Assembly (NCBI GenBank): GCA_028551475.1
Contig: CM052358.1
Location: forward strand, 5,334,501-5,398,500
From: Casuarina equisetifolia
Taxonomy: Eukaryota > Streptophyta > Magnoliopsida > Fagales > Casuarinaceae
Direction of reading: 5' to 3'
DNA: 64,000 bases
Part shown: in pieces, positions 46,940 through 58,004 of the stretch
Numbering within the stretch: the first letter of the stretch is position 1
How the letters are laid out: every line of letters starts with the position of its first letter
Position numbers and translations under genes: made by a program
Notes under the pieces: model-generated
The model's database searches: none
What the model was told of the DNA's origin: nothing
The model's input: only the letters and a program-made list of their open reading frames with translations

Positions 46940-49900
46940 ACACACGCGTACACAAGCCCCTTGAAGTAGAGTTAGCATATTTTTAGCTCTATTATTAGTT
47001 ATTTCTTTATTATTTCTAAATCTTATAATGACCCACTTTTTAAATCTTCAATCGTGTGCTTAAACCTTGTCCCTATATATTAGACGGCCCCAACGAATGA
47101 TGAATGCAGGCACGCCTATCTCCATCATCACTTTGTTTCTTTCTAGTTTTCTAAGCCTTCAATCACCACTTTTTTAATCTTCAATCATGTGCATATGTAC
47201 TTCCACATTCTCTCATTTTCAGCTCCATGCGCTTAAGTTCGGCTCGCTAAAAGTGTATCTAATTCAGAATTTACCATGATTTATGATTTTTTTTTTTCGT
47301 TTGATAAACCTAAAAGAGAGGCTCTTTACACTGTTGAATTATAAACCATTTTTCAGGCAGATTGTTTTTTCTCTCCATTCCTTCTCCCGCCAATCCCCCG
47401 TTGCCACTGCTTCAAGCTTCTCCTCGATCCCTTCTTCGCTTTCAGTCCTCTTTAATCCCACCTTTCAAACTCATGATGTATCATATCTCAGGAGTTTAAG
47501 AGTAGAGATGCCATAAATTTCATAGCGATTGTTTGGATATAATTGATTGATATTTCTCAACGTCTATGACCAGAAATTCATACTCAGAAAGATCATTCCA
47601 TGCTTAGATCAAATTTCTTGCAGAGCCAGCACGGCCAACTTGAAAGCCGCGGCTCCATTAAACCCGAGCCAACCGACAAAATACAGAGAGAAGCGGACAA
47701 AATAAAGGCGGTCCTTTGTCGACTTGTAAATGAAAAACGGAATTGTAACGTTGCGATCGAAATTTTCAAAACATGGAGAGGAAGGAGGAAGTTTAGTTTA
47801 ATCGGTTGTGACGTGGGGGTTACCGTTGGACTTTAGTAGTTGGAGATAGAATGATGTGTGGGCTCCGGCACTCCGTACCGTGTCCTTTGTGCTGTCTGCA
47901 TTTCCTTGGTGAAATATATATCAAGTTTGAGACAATTCTTAAGCTTCCTATCACTGACTACTAAGTTGTTTGCTAGAGCTTTATGGCTTGGTGATACCCT
48001 TAAATGTGAACCCGTTCGATTTGTCTGAAAGCAACTGGATTTTGCTCAGCGGACGCGTGGCACCTGTGAACATGATCGGCAATGGAGGGTTGCTGATAGA
48101 CACTTACAGGCCTCCAAGATCACTATCCATATATATATCCAATGCTACGTGTGAAGTTATAAGAAAATTTAAGAGTTTTGTTACATCATTTTTACCTCTT
48201 CCTCTTACCACCAATGAACTTACGAATGATTTTAGCAAAGAATAAAGATTCTCAAAGAAGAAAAAGGTTCTCTTTTTTTGTTTGCTAACTTTGCAACCTG
48301 CTAAAGCTTTTGTTTGTTAGTTGATGTTGGGTAGCAAATTCGACCATTTCCTCGATGATCTCAACAATAATGACTGGGTCAGTGCCAACAAGAGGTCTCC
48401 AAAGAGTAGGGATATTTATGAACAGTGAGGCAGAGTGTTCCTGTTCCGGCGAACTTACTTACCAACCCACCAAGGGGTTGTTTGGTGATTAGTGTTGGGA
48501 AGCAGATAAATCATGGCATCGATGATACCAACAAAGCACCAAATCGCCATCGATGAGCAGTGGAGTTGAATCAATCTTCTATTTGACCAGTCGCTTTCTT
48601 ACTAACCAAACGGCATCTTCATCGTATAAAACAATATCGTTCTCCTGCACGTCAATGGCCACTTGCACTGACCTACTTCCCCAATGCAAATAAAAGAGTA
48701 CAGCCGCACGCGTCTATCATCGATATCTATTAAGCTTGCTTTTTATATGATTTCATGACGGTCTTATCAATCTGAGAGCAAGTTTCCTACGTGTAGTGTC
48801 AATCGAACTAAGAGATATGCTCAATGGAAGAGTTTAATCCGAAGAACTATCCACTTAGAAGTGAGATTTTGTGCTTGTTAAGTATCAATCTTATAGAGGT
48901 ATTGATAACAAAAGTCCCATTTTGAAAAGATATGGGATCTATTTAAATGTAAAAAATATCTTTTAATTTGTAAATTAACTCTTACATTGAATTTTAGTTT
49001 GTCTAACATAATATCAAAGTTTAAGTTAATTCGCTTCGATACTCATTTAATTTTAAGTACTTTAAATACGCTCAACATATATAAAAAGCATATTTTATTC
49101 CATCCAACTCTAATTTCAAGATATACGCATACAAAAAAGTGTGGATGACAAAAGTTTTGAATAAAAAAATACAACTTTTAGAAGTAATATATAAATATAA
49201 AAAATAGCTCTAAAACTTATGAATTAAAATTTCAAGTTTAATTTTGAACATTTTAATAAAAGATACTTGTGTAAAGAGTACTCTTCGTGAAATACGTTTG
49301 GACAAAATAGAAATATTGCGCTTTTGCAAAGTCAAGCCTAGAAATCTAACTTAGTCCTCTGAGCATAGGCCCTGGAGGATTGGAGGCTGCCGCCTCCAAA
49401 TCGTATAACTGGACGATTTAAGATAAAAAGCCAACCGACGAGGAACGGTCATAGAGTGAAACCTCTAAAGAAAATATAAGAAAAATAGAAAAAAAAAAGG
49501 TGAATATGGGAGAAACTGTGTGGGTTGAGATGATACAAATTAGTAAAATTTGTAAAATACTAAAAGAAGCTATGCTTTCTATAAGGATGTTGATTGAAAA
49601 AAGAGATGGTTACCTTTACCTTACTCTACTTCAATTGATGCTCGCATGGCCTACATATCCATGCTTTACTTGTATGGATCAACCGAAGAAGTTATATGGT
49701 GCCCCTCTTAATTTTCACCATTAGAACAATAGATTATTGATAATAAATACGCTTAACTAACCACCTCAACGTCTACATAGATCTTTAAATCCCCATTATG
49801 CACTTGATGATCGAGGATAAATCAATCACTCTATTCATTTTCTGCTCATCCACGCGGCTACCTCCCAACGACCATCATCGTTGTCGACTTCTCATGAAAC

Positions 49901-51930
49901 GTTTTCAAATGAGCAATGTTGACCATCAAAGCTCATTCCATCTTTTTGCTCATCATCTCCGACTTGCTTCTCCCATCTCCTGCAAATTGTCATTGCTTTC
50001 TCTACTTTCTTTTGTCCTATTTGGTGAGTTTTTCTTCGCCTTGTTGGAACAAGCCTTCAGAAACTTACAGCTTCACTTCCAGCAATAGTTGTTTAGCCTA
50101 CGGTTATTTTCAGTTCATTAGACTCTACATGTATAGGAGCAGTGTGTGATCTTTGGAAGACAGTTGGTAAACTTACTTATCTTTTTCAGGCCTCCACTCC
50201 AGTTTCTTGTCTATATATGAAATTCAAAAACTTTCATGCTATCAAAGCAAGTCCCATTTCATCAACTTGTTCATAGTAAATAGAGGTAGATCAGAAACCT
50301 TCTATTTGATTTCAGTTTTAGATACTTGCCACTTTTTGTCACAAACTCTTCTTCCTAGTCCTTGCCCTTGCTTTCACTCTACAAATTGAGATGGAGTCAC
50401 CTTGTACAGATTCAAACAATTAGTTAAACCAAGCCTAAGAAAGGAGTAGGGTTTCATTCGACTAAGTATTGAATTAAGTAGAGACCATGAGAATGAAATT
50501 CTAAAGATAGAATTAGTTGAGTATTGAAAGGAGAAGCGTTTCATTCACTTCTACATTTTTCACTAACATTCGATTGGGATAATTCTAGGTTTGGGCAAGG
50601 TTAAACATGGGCCGTACTACCTTGATCCCATTTATGTTCTTTCTACTAATGTATTTTTTTTAACTTTGAAATACATGTTTGTAATTCTCATGTATAAAGT
50701 TCTATTTGCAATCATTGGATCAATAAATAACAAACGTTATGATAGTAGCATTTCGATCATTTTGATCATTTCGATATTTTTTTTATTATTTATCTCTAAA
50801 AATTTTTATCATATTTGTCCTATGGCTAAACAAATTCAATTAACCTTTATCACTTGAACTTCATCCACAAATTTGCTTTTCAGTTTGTTCATTTTAATAT
50901 TTGAGGTCCTTGTCGAATTGCAAATGATGATGGCACACAAAATTTTTAATTGTAATAAATGATTGTTCTCGTGAGATGTTTGTATTCTCATCACCAATTA
51001 AGAGTCAAGTTTATTTCTATCTTCAAAATTTCACTATCATAGCTACTACTTAATTCAACACAAACGTCAAACGATTTTGTTTTTATAATGCCATAAAATA
51101 ATTTAATCATATTTTGTACTACCCTTTTCAAGCCTACACAAATTTTTAAGCGAGTTGTTGTGCCAATTGAAAGGAGGGAAGTGGGGAAGCTTTATATAAT
51201 GTAGAAAGGTAAAGGAGAGCATGTACTTCTAAAAACTAAAATTTGAATCAAGGAGGTCTCAGTTTCTCTCCAATGAAACCATTCATTTCTTTATTATTTC
51301 CCTACTCACTTAGCAACCATAGGTGGAAGGAAGAAATCTTCTTTTGGACCCTTCAATGACTACACCCCTCAATGCTCTGATTCAGTTATGTGCAAACTTA
51401 ACACTTTGTCATTGGTTCTCTTAGTAGGTTGGACGTGGAGGGGAAAGAGGACTGACCTAGACCAAACCCACTCACCAACTCAACTTTTGTAAGGATTAGA
51501 TGTGGATATGGAAATGACAAGATAGGGGATTATGGACAAATCGATAGAATCTGCATTAAGCTTAATACTCAAGATTTGGGGTGGAAAATCATTGGTACGA
51601 GCATTGCCCCTGAAACATCCCATTGTGTAGTAGATGAAGTCAGCTAATAAGCAATGAAGAAACATTGCGGCAACACTGATCCTCCAACTTCCAAGGAAAC
51701 TTCCATCACCATGCTCGATAACTAAACCTACGTCGTGCTCAACATTAACGCATGGCTAAAGGTCTAGTCTAAGGGTTCGTTTGTTTTGTCTATAAATATG
51801 TATGATAAACATTTGCTTAGTTATCCTTTTAAGCCTTTTGTGATATGATGCATTAAGGAAAGCTCGATACCATTAGCTACATTTCTTTGTGTTTCCTTTT
51901 TCATACGTTAGGTGTACAAACTTTAGTTTT
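46940..51930. other. 5-kb AT-rich interval without convincing genes
   Basis: Several 60-96 codon open frames exist (47283, 47600, 47970, 49500, 49798, 50591), but none shows family motifs, splice context or unusual composition. At 47010-47200 a phrase (TTTTTAAATCTTCAATCGTGTGC / TTTTTAATCTTCAATCATGTGC) is repeated about 140 bp apart. A short perfect hairpin (TTGGAGGC-TGCC-GCCTCCAA) sits at about 49380-49399. Confidence 0.4.
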
Positions 51931-51937
51931 CTTCTAA

Positions 51938-52979
51938 GCCCATCCATTCCTCACCCTCCAAAAGAAGAAATAGGAAGGGGAGCAAAAAGCACTAGTTTTT
52001 GATGCCTCAATCCTTACGTATTAGCCAAACATACCAAAGCAGCTCATATGGCCCAATGAGGAAAAGCTTTGCTATTATGTGTCAGAACTTACAACACCCT
52101 TTGTTGACGTAGGTGAGGCATGCCAAAAGCACAAATTTTTCTTCTTGTCAATCATGGAGTGGATGATAAGCTAATTGCTAATGCTCATGGGAATATAGAT
52201 GACTTTTACGAGTTGCCCCTATCAACAAAGCAAAGGACTCAAAAGGAAGGTTGGTGCCCACTGTGGTTAGGCCAGTAGCTTCACTAGCTAGTTCTCCTCC
52301 AAGCTCCCCTAGAAGGAAACACTTTCTTTCCATTATTCAGCTGAACAAAATTCTTTTGAAATTGTTCAGGAGAGTTTTCCTCACAAAATGAATGAAAATC
52401 TCATGCAAATTGAAAGGGTTTACTAGGATTACTACAAGGCAACGAGCACTCTTTCCCTAAGATCATGGAATTGCTCGAAATGAGCCTAAGCAAAAACCTA
52501 GCCCATTTTAGGTAATACCTTAAGGAGAATGATTCCACAATGAGACTGAACTATTATATGCCTTGCCAAACACATGATCTTTCTTAAGGCACTAGGACTC
52601 ATTATGATTTAACATCTTTAACCACCTTTCACCAAGATCAAGTAGCAGTCATTCATGCGGTTATAGTTGAGGTGGCAGTTTGTTAGGCCAAATTTCAATG
52701 CTTTTATTGTCAACATCGATGACACCTTCATAGCTCTTTCTAATCAAAGATAAAAAAAAAAAAGTTGCTGGCATCGGGCAATGGTGAACATAAAAACTCT
52801 AAGAAAATCTCTTGCTTTCTTTTTTGTCCAAGAAATGATTAGGAGGTAAGCCCACCAAGCTAGTTGGTGGACAAGCACTTAGTCTCCATGGATATATCCA
52901 AATTTCACATGCCCTATGCTGCTCGAGTTAATAAAGAAGCATTACTGGGTTGCATGAAGACCCTTGTGTTGAAGGTTGG
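51938..52979 (+). pseudogene. Gibberellin 20-oxidase pseudogene, apparently intronless
   Basis: Pieces in three frames follow the order of a GA20-oxidase, the 2-oxoglutarate/Fe(II) enzyme of active gibberellin synthesis: KALVFDASIL, NIPKQLIWPNEEK, GEACQKHKFFFL, NHGVDDKLIANAH, FYELPLSTKQR, a KETLSF stretch, TSTLSL.IMELLEMSL, DSTMRLNYYMPCQ, TSLTTFHQDQV, DTFIALSN, KSLAFFF and YPNFTCPMLLELIKKHY. Frameshifts and stops (for example TAG at 52022 in place of Gln) occur throughout. The sequence runs without a gap across both places where plant GA20ox genes normally have introns (after MELLEMSL and after ALSN), which suggests a retrocopy. It ends abruptly near the C-terminus at an LTR-like sequence at 52980. 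Confidence 0.85.
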
Positions 52980-53085
52980 TGTTGTCCCACATTAGAAGTG
53001 GTCTTATAAGTGATGAGAATTTTTCACTTAATGCCTTAAGGTTTTGGGATGAGCCATCACACTCTAATATAGTATTAAAGCCAAG
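52980..53085 (+). mobile_element. LTR-like leader with degenerate primer-binding site
   Basis: Starts TGTTGTCCCACATTAGAAGTGG, continues with TTATAAGTGATGAGA, GCCTTAAGGTTTTGGGATGAG and CACACTCTAATAT, and ends AGTATTAAAGCCAAG. The last part resembles the GGTATCAGAGCCAAG that follows many plant LTRs and pairs with initiator tRNA-Met. It is about 105 bp, so it is a fragment. It cuts off the GA20-oxidase pseudogene. Confidence 0.6.
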
Positions 53086-53894
53086 TTCAAGGGATGAAGG
53101 ACTTGTAAACTCTTCGGCATAACAATTTTATAAAAGGTTTCCTTCTCCATATCAATTGACATGATTACATTGTGAAACGAAGGTTCCTATGGCAAAGTGC
53201 TAACCAATGGACTGCTCCATTTAAGAAAATTGATAAACTGAACTAGTTCATCACATAGAGGGGACCGAGAATCCATCATTGAGCGTCATGCATGGGTACT
53301 AAGGGTATAAATCTCAACCAAATGGGGAATAAGGCGATAAAGAGGAATAATACCTTCACGAATATATAGAATAAGCCTCACCAATTTATAATCATTGGTC
53401 TTAGTGTCATAACCAAATCCTAGAGATTGAGTATCTTTACCATACAATTTTATTTTTGTGGTAGGAATGGTAGGACTCAGAAGGGCTATAAGTTTGTTAA
53501 TAGAAAGGTTCTAAAGAAAATATACGAAAGGCTTCTCAAGCCAAGTTATATTGGCTAAACAAACTAGGTCGTTAAACGAACTAACTACGTACGAGAGTGC
53601 GTTGATAGGTAGGTGTGAGGAAGGTAATACTAAGAAATCCTAAGCGTTCTGGATGAGGTCGAAAGACTGAAGCATTATACACAATCTCCCCATGCGGAAG
53701 TTGTAAAAGTATAAGAGTAGGGAATGTGGGTATTAGGGGTTGGAAAGAAAGCGACTAAGGTGGGTGGAGATGAAGAAGGGGCTAGAGATAAGAGAGCACC
53801 ATGTCCTAGAAACATACTTGAATCTAATCATAGATTTCACCGGTAGTTGTGAGAGGATTTTGATCATTATCTCATTTGGGAGGAAGTTAGCCAT
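53086..53894 (-). pseudogene. F-box protein with FBA-type domain, pseudogene
   Basis: On the minus strand an N-terminal F-box is intact for about 50 residues (MANFLPNEIMIKILSQLPVK, SMIRFKYVSRTWCSLISSPF). It is followed, in broken frames, by an F-box-associated domain: NDLVCLANITW, NLSINKLIALLSPTIP, TQSLGFGYDTKTNDYKLVRL, VEIYTLSTHA and NVIMSIDMEKETFYKI. Three clear stops replace tryptophan: TAG at 53513-53511 (L-W-N), TGA at 53288-53286 (A-W-R) and TAG at 53189-53187 (P-W-E). The gene type is a substrate receptor of SCF ligases. It lies antisense between the LTR-like leader and the copia pol fragment. Confidence 0.8.
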
Positions 53895-54149
53895 TGTCTT
53901 CACTAACAGCTTTGATGTAAAGGAATGAACTGCAACAGGAAAGAGGAACCTTGGCATGGCTAGACAACCTTAAGACAAACTTTTGAGTTATCCTGCCTAG
54001 GGAGACCATGTATAATGCTTCAGTCTTTCGATGTCATTTGTAACATTTGGGATTTTGCAAAATTATCTTCTTTGTAAAGAACAACAAACTTGAGACTCCC
54101 TCTTTCTATGTAATCCCAGTAGAAGGTTCATGTAGATTTCCTTAGTTAA

Positions 54150-56194
54150 ATCACCATGGAGAAAGGCATTATGGACGTTCATCTACCCCTTGTAAAAAGG
54201 GTATTGTGTTTATGATCCATTCACTAATCGGTTCTTCATCAGTTATAATGTGGTCTTTCATAAGGATATTTTTCCTTTTAAGACTTGTTATCTTCTGATG
54301 CTTCTGTTAAGTCTCCTAACATGTCTTACCGGTTATATCTTGAGGATGATGAAATGCTTACTTTGCATGTGCTACTTTTTGGGCCACCTCCATGGGCTCT
54401 ACCTTCCTTGCCTTCTATGGACCCATTGTTGATGCCCTTTGCTCCCTCCTTCTCGGAGTTGGCCACTTTTGTTGAGCCACCTTCCTCTGCTAGGTTCAAG
54501 TCTCCCTCTCTAGCACCACCATTCTTTTCACCAAGTCTTGTTGCTAATGATTTATTGGCCATTGTTCCATATGTGGCCCTTCCAGTTCTTTCTTCATCCA
54601 TGCTTGCTACTCTACCTTCTCCACCAATGCCTCTTATTGTGGCTCCTTATCATTTTGGTCATGCCACTAGCCTTCCCACTTGGACTAAGGACTACATTTG
54701 CTTTGTTATGGCTTCTTTGGGAACTCATTTTTCCATTTATTTCTATGTTAGATTTGCTCAGCTTTCTCTTGATCATTTATGTTGCATCAGTCAGATTTCT
54801 GCTGAGACAAAACCTTACTTTTACCACGAAGTTGCTCGAGACCCCAAGTAACAATAGGTCATGGTAGATGAACTTCGTGCCCTTGTTGACAACTGAATTT
54901 GGGATGTTGTTCCTTGATCCTTTCATCGATGACCCATTGGCTACAAATGTGTTTATAAGATCAAATACAAGGCACATGGTTCTATTAAACACTATAAAGC
55001 CCAACTTGTGGCTAAGGTTACACTCAACATGAATGTTTTGATTATTAGGACACCTTTCTCCTATTGCCAAGGAAGGTATTGTACGTACTTTCCTCACCAT
55101 TGTCATTCTTTGTGATTAGTCTCTTCATCAAATGGATGTCCATAATGTCTTTCTTTATGGTGATTTAGCTGAAGAAATCTACATGAACCTTCCACTAGGA
55201 TTATGCAGACAGAAGGAGTCTCGAGTTTGTCGTCTACGAAAAATCCTTTATGGACTCAAGTAGGCTTTTTGACAATGGTATGCTAAGTTTGTTTCGGCTC
55301 TCGCTTCTGCCAAATTTTAATAGTCTCAGCATGATTATGCCTTATTCATACGAAGAAAAGGTAATTCTTCAATATACTATGTTGATGATATTATGATCAT
55401 TGGAAATGACATCTTTGCCATCTAACGCTTCAAGAAATTTTTGCATTTTACATTTCACATTAAGGATTTGGGACCACCAAAATATTATTTGGGCATTGAG
55501 ATAGCTTGTTTAGAAAAGGGGATTTGTCTTAGCTAGCACAAGCTCGTTTCAAAAATTATTTCTGATGTTGGGTTGTCTAGATGCAAACCTACTGTTATTC
55601 CTTTTAAGCAAAATTTGAACCTCACAACACCTGAGTATGATGTCAGAGTATCTCCTTTAAATGCGGACCTACCTCTCAAGGATCCTTCAAGTTTTTAGAG
55701 TTTAGTTGGAAAACTTATTTACCTCATCATGACGAGACTTGACATTTGCTATGCCATTTAGATCATCAGTCAATTCATGCATAATCTTAAATAGTCTCAT
55801 ATAAATGCAACATTGAAAGTTGTTAAATACCTGAAGGGATGTCCAGGATTGGGAATCCTTTTGTCCAGAAACTATTACATGGAAATGATAGAGTAGTATG
55901 ACATTAATTACACCACATCCTATGAGTAGGAGATCCACTACGAGGATTTTGTATCAAATTTGGAAATTCCCTGTTATCATGGAAAACAAAGAAACAGTCC
56001 ATTATCTTGCTCTCCTCTGTTGAATTTGAGTATCGTGCCATGGCTAAGACTACTTGTGAAGTTATTTGGCTTAAAGGATTTCTTCAAGATCTAGGAGTTC
56101 ATATAAGAGGACCTACTCTCATTTTCTACAACAATGATGTTGCTCTTAAACTTACTATGAACCTTATGGTTCACAAGAGAACAACACCCACCTT
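54150..56194 (+). mobile_element. Ty1-copia pol fragment (integrase end, linker, RT, part of RNase H)
   Basis: Readable in order: GYCVYDPFTNRFFI (integrase C-terminal type), a proline/serine-rich linker (54285-54700), RT start with DELRALVDN and IGYKCVYKIKY-like sequence, QMDV and FLYGDL equivalents near 55135-55165, FIRRKGNSSIYYVDDIMIIG (YVDD catalytic motif, about 55350-55400), DLGPPKYYLGIEI, and the RNase H region KTTCEVIWLKGFLQDLG. The RNase H segment ends at about 56194, where unrelated sequence takes over. Several stops interrupt it, for example TAG at 55261 and TGA at 55270 in the GLK-Q-AF-R-QW motif. No matching pair of LTRs was found, so it is not an intact element. Confidence 0.85.
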
Positions 56195-56715
56195 CAACAC
56201 CTTGAAATCTTTCGAATTGGCTTCATCAGAAAAACATCTAAAATTCCAAGCTGACATGACCATGTTAATGGTCATTCTAGCATAGAAAATGACATTGATA
56301 TGAAGAGGAAAAATGAGGTAGGAAGAATAAGAGTTTTTCGTTGAAGAGGTAAGAGTTGAAGGAAAATACTATTTTAAGTTTTGGTTTTGGTTAAAAAACC
56401 CTTTTAATAATAGAGAAGGTTATTACAACTTTTAGTGCTGTCGAGAGCATATCTTTAGTGGTTCCTAGTATCTCTCTTTCTCGTCTTGGTTTCACTTATC
56501 ACTAAAATTTTTTTAACTAGAACCAAAAACCTAAAAACTGTCTTTTCCTCCAACATTTACCCCTTCAACGAAAAACTCCTAGTCTCCTTGCCTCTATTTT
56601 TCTCTTCTTATCAATGTCATTTTCTTTACCAGAGTGACCATTAACATGGTCATGTCTGCTTGGAATTTTAGCTATTTTTTCAATGAAGTTAACTCGAAAG
56701 ACTTCAAGGGTCTTC
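56195..56715. repeat. ~205-bp inverted repeat at the copia 3' junction
   Basis: Plus-strand 56195-56398 matches the reverse complement of 56510-56715: CTTGAA.TCTTTCGA, AAAATTCCAAGC.GACATGACCATGTTAATGGTCA.TCT, GAAAATGACATTGATA, GAGTTTTTCGTTGAAG.GGTAA. The spacer is about 111 bp. The left arm abuts truncated copia RNase H; the right arm leads into the 376-bp tandem units. Confidence 0.85.
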
Positions 56716-57850
56716 ATGTAGCCCTGAAATGCTTCTTTTCTAACACAAGCAACATAGGGCATGTGAAATCCATACATATCTGTGGACACTTGAGTGTCAG
56801 TCCACCAACTCGACTGGTGGGCTTATCATTTCATTTTTGTGACAAAAAAAAAGAAGATAATGGAAACAGTTATAATGAACCTCTTGTTCTTACTTGATAA
56901 AATAGAGGGCGGGAGGCCCTTCCATAAAGATCAGTTCGTCTTGACGAGACAAGAAGTGCAAAAACCAAGTGAGATTTAACAACCTCATAACCGACAAGGC
57001 ATTTTTGTGCAGGCATGTTAAAGCTTGTAAAGGCCCCCATAAATTTGATGTTGTTCCAATGAAGTCAGCTCGAAAGACTTCAAAGGTCTTCTTGTAGCCT
57101 TAAAATGCTTCTTTTCTAACACAAGCAACATAGGGCATGTGAAATCCATTTATATTCGTGGACACTTGAGTGTCTGTCCACTAACTTGACTGGTGGGCTT
57201 ATCATTTTATTTTTGTGGCACAAAAAAAAAAAATAATGGAAACAGTTATAGTGAACCTCTTGTTCTTACTTGATAAAATAAAGGGTGGAAGGCCCTCCCA
57301 TAAAGATTAGTTCGTCTTGACGAGACAAGAGGTGTAAAAACCAAGTGAGATTTAACAACCTCATAACCGACAAGGCATTTTTGTGTAGGCGTGTTAAAGC
57401 TTGTAAAGGCCCCCATAAATTTGATGTTTTTCCAATGAAGTCAGCTCGAAAGACTTCAAAGGTCTTCTTGTAGCCTTAAAATGCTTCTTTTCTAACACAA
57501 GCAACATAGGGCATGTGAAATCCATTTATATCCGTGGACATTTGAGTGTCAATCCACTAACTTGATTGGTGGGCTTATCATTTTATTTTTGTGGCACAAA
57601 AAAAAAGATAATGGAAACAATTATAATGAACCTCTTGTTCTTACTTGATAAAATAAAGGGCGGGAGGCCTTTCCATAAAGTAGACTACATAGATGAAATG
57701 GCATTTTGGGCCAAGTTAATGGACAAAGATTATTTCGTCTTGACAAGACAAGAGGTGCAAAAACCAAGTGAGATTTGACAACCTTATAATTGACAAGGCA
57801 TTTTTATGCGAGCATGTTAAAGCTTGTAAAGGCCCCCATAAATCCCTTGG
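56681..57850 (-). repeat. Three tandem 376-bp units carrying the 3' end of GA20-oxidase
   Basis: Units start at 56681, 57057 and 57433 (CAATGAAGT..), a constant period of 376 bp; the third has about 45 extra bp near 57681-57726. On the minus strand each carries the end of a GA20-oxidase: FFCHKNEMISPPVELVD, then after a frameshift CMDFTCPMLLVLEKKHFRA and (T)LKSFEL, matching the pseudogene at 52.8-52.97 kb and the family's C-terminus. The rest of each unit (KIEGGRPFHK, FVLTRQEVQKPSEI on the plus strand; GTAAAGGCCCCCATAAAT) is of unknown origin. Confidence 0.85.
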
Positions 57851-57868
57851 ACTTCCAATAAGGGCTTT
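57795..57868 (+). repeat. Left copy of a ~75-bp direct repeat flanking the array
   Basis: CAAGGCATTTTTATGCG.GCATGTTAAAGCTTGTAAAGGCCC...CTTGGACTTCCAATA recurs at 61852-61925 (CAAGGCATTTTTATGCGGCCATGATAAAGC...CTCGGACTTCCAATAGAG). The two bracket the minisatellite array at 58005-61850. Confidence 0.8.
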
Positions 57869-58004
57869 GGCCTGTATTTGTAAGGGCTTTGGCCCAATTG
57901 TTGTTAAGGCTTCGAACCATGTGTTGCAATAGCTTTTGCCCACCTATTTTTTTATGAATGAAATTTTGAGGTTATGTCCCTTTTTAAAAAACCCAAAAAA
58001 AAAA

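Noticed and set aside
49380..49399. Perfect 8-bp hairpin TTGGAGGC-TGCC-GCCTCCAA
   Set aside because: Short, with no T-tract or gene context; plant genes do not use such terminators.
54285..54851. 188-codon open frame as a separate gene
   Set aside because: It is the linker part of the copia pol fragment, continuous in order with integrase-end and RT motifs.
56565..56789. 74-codon minus-strand open frame
   Set aside because: It is a frame through the GA20-oxidase tail repeat and the inverted-repeat arm, not a gene.
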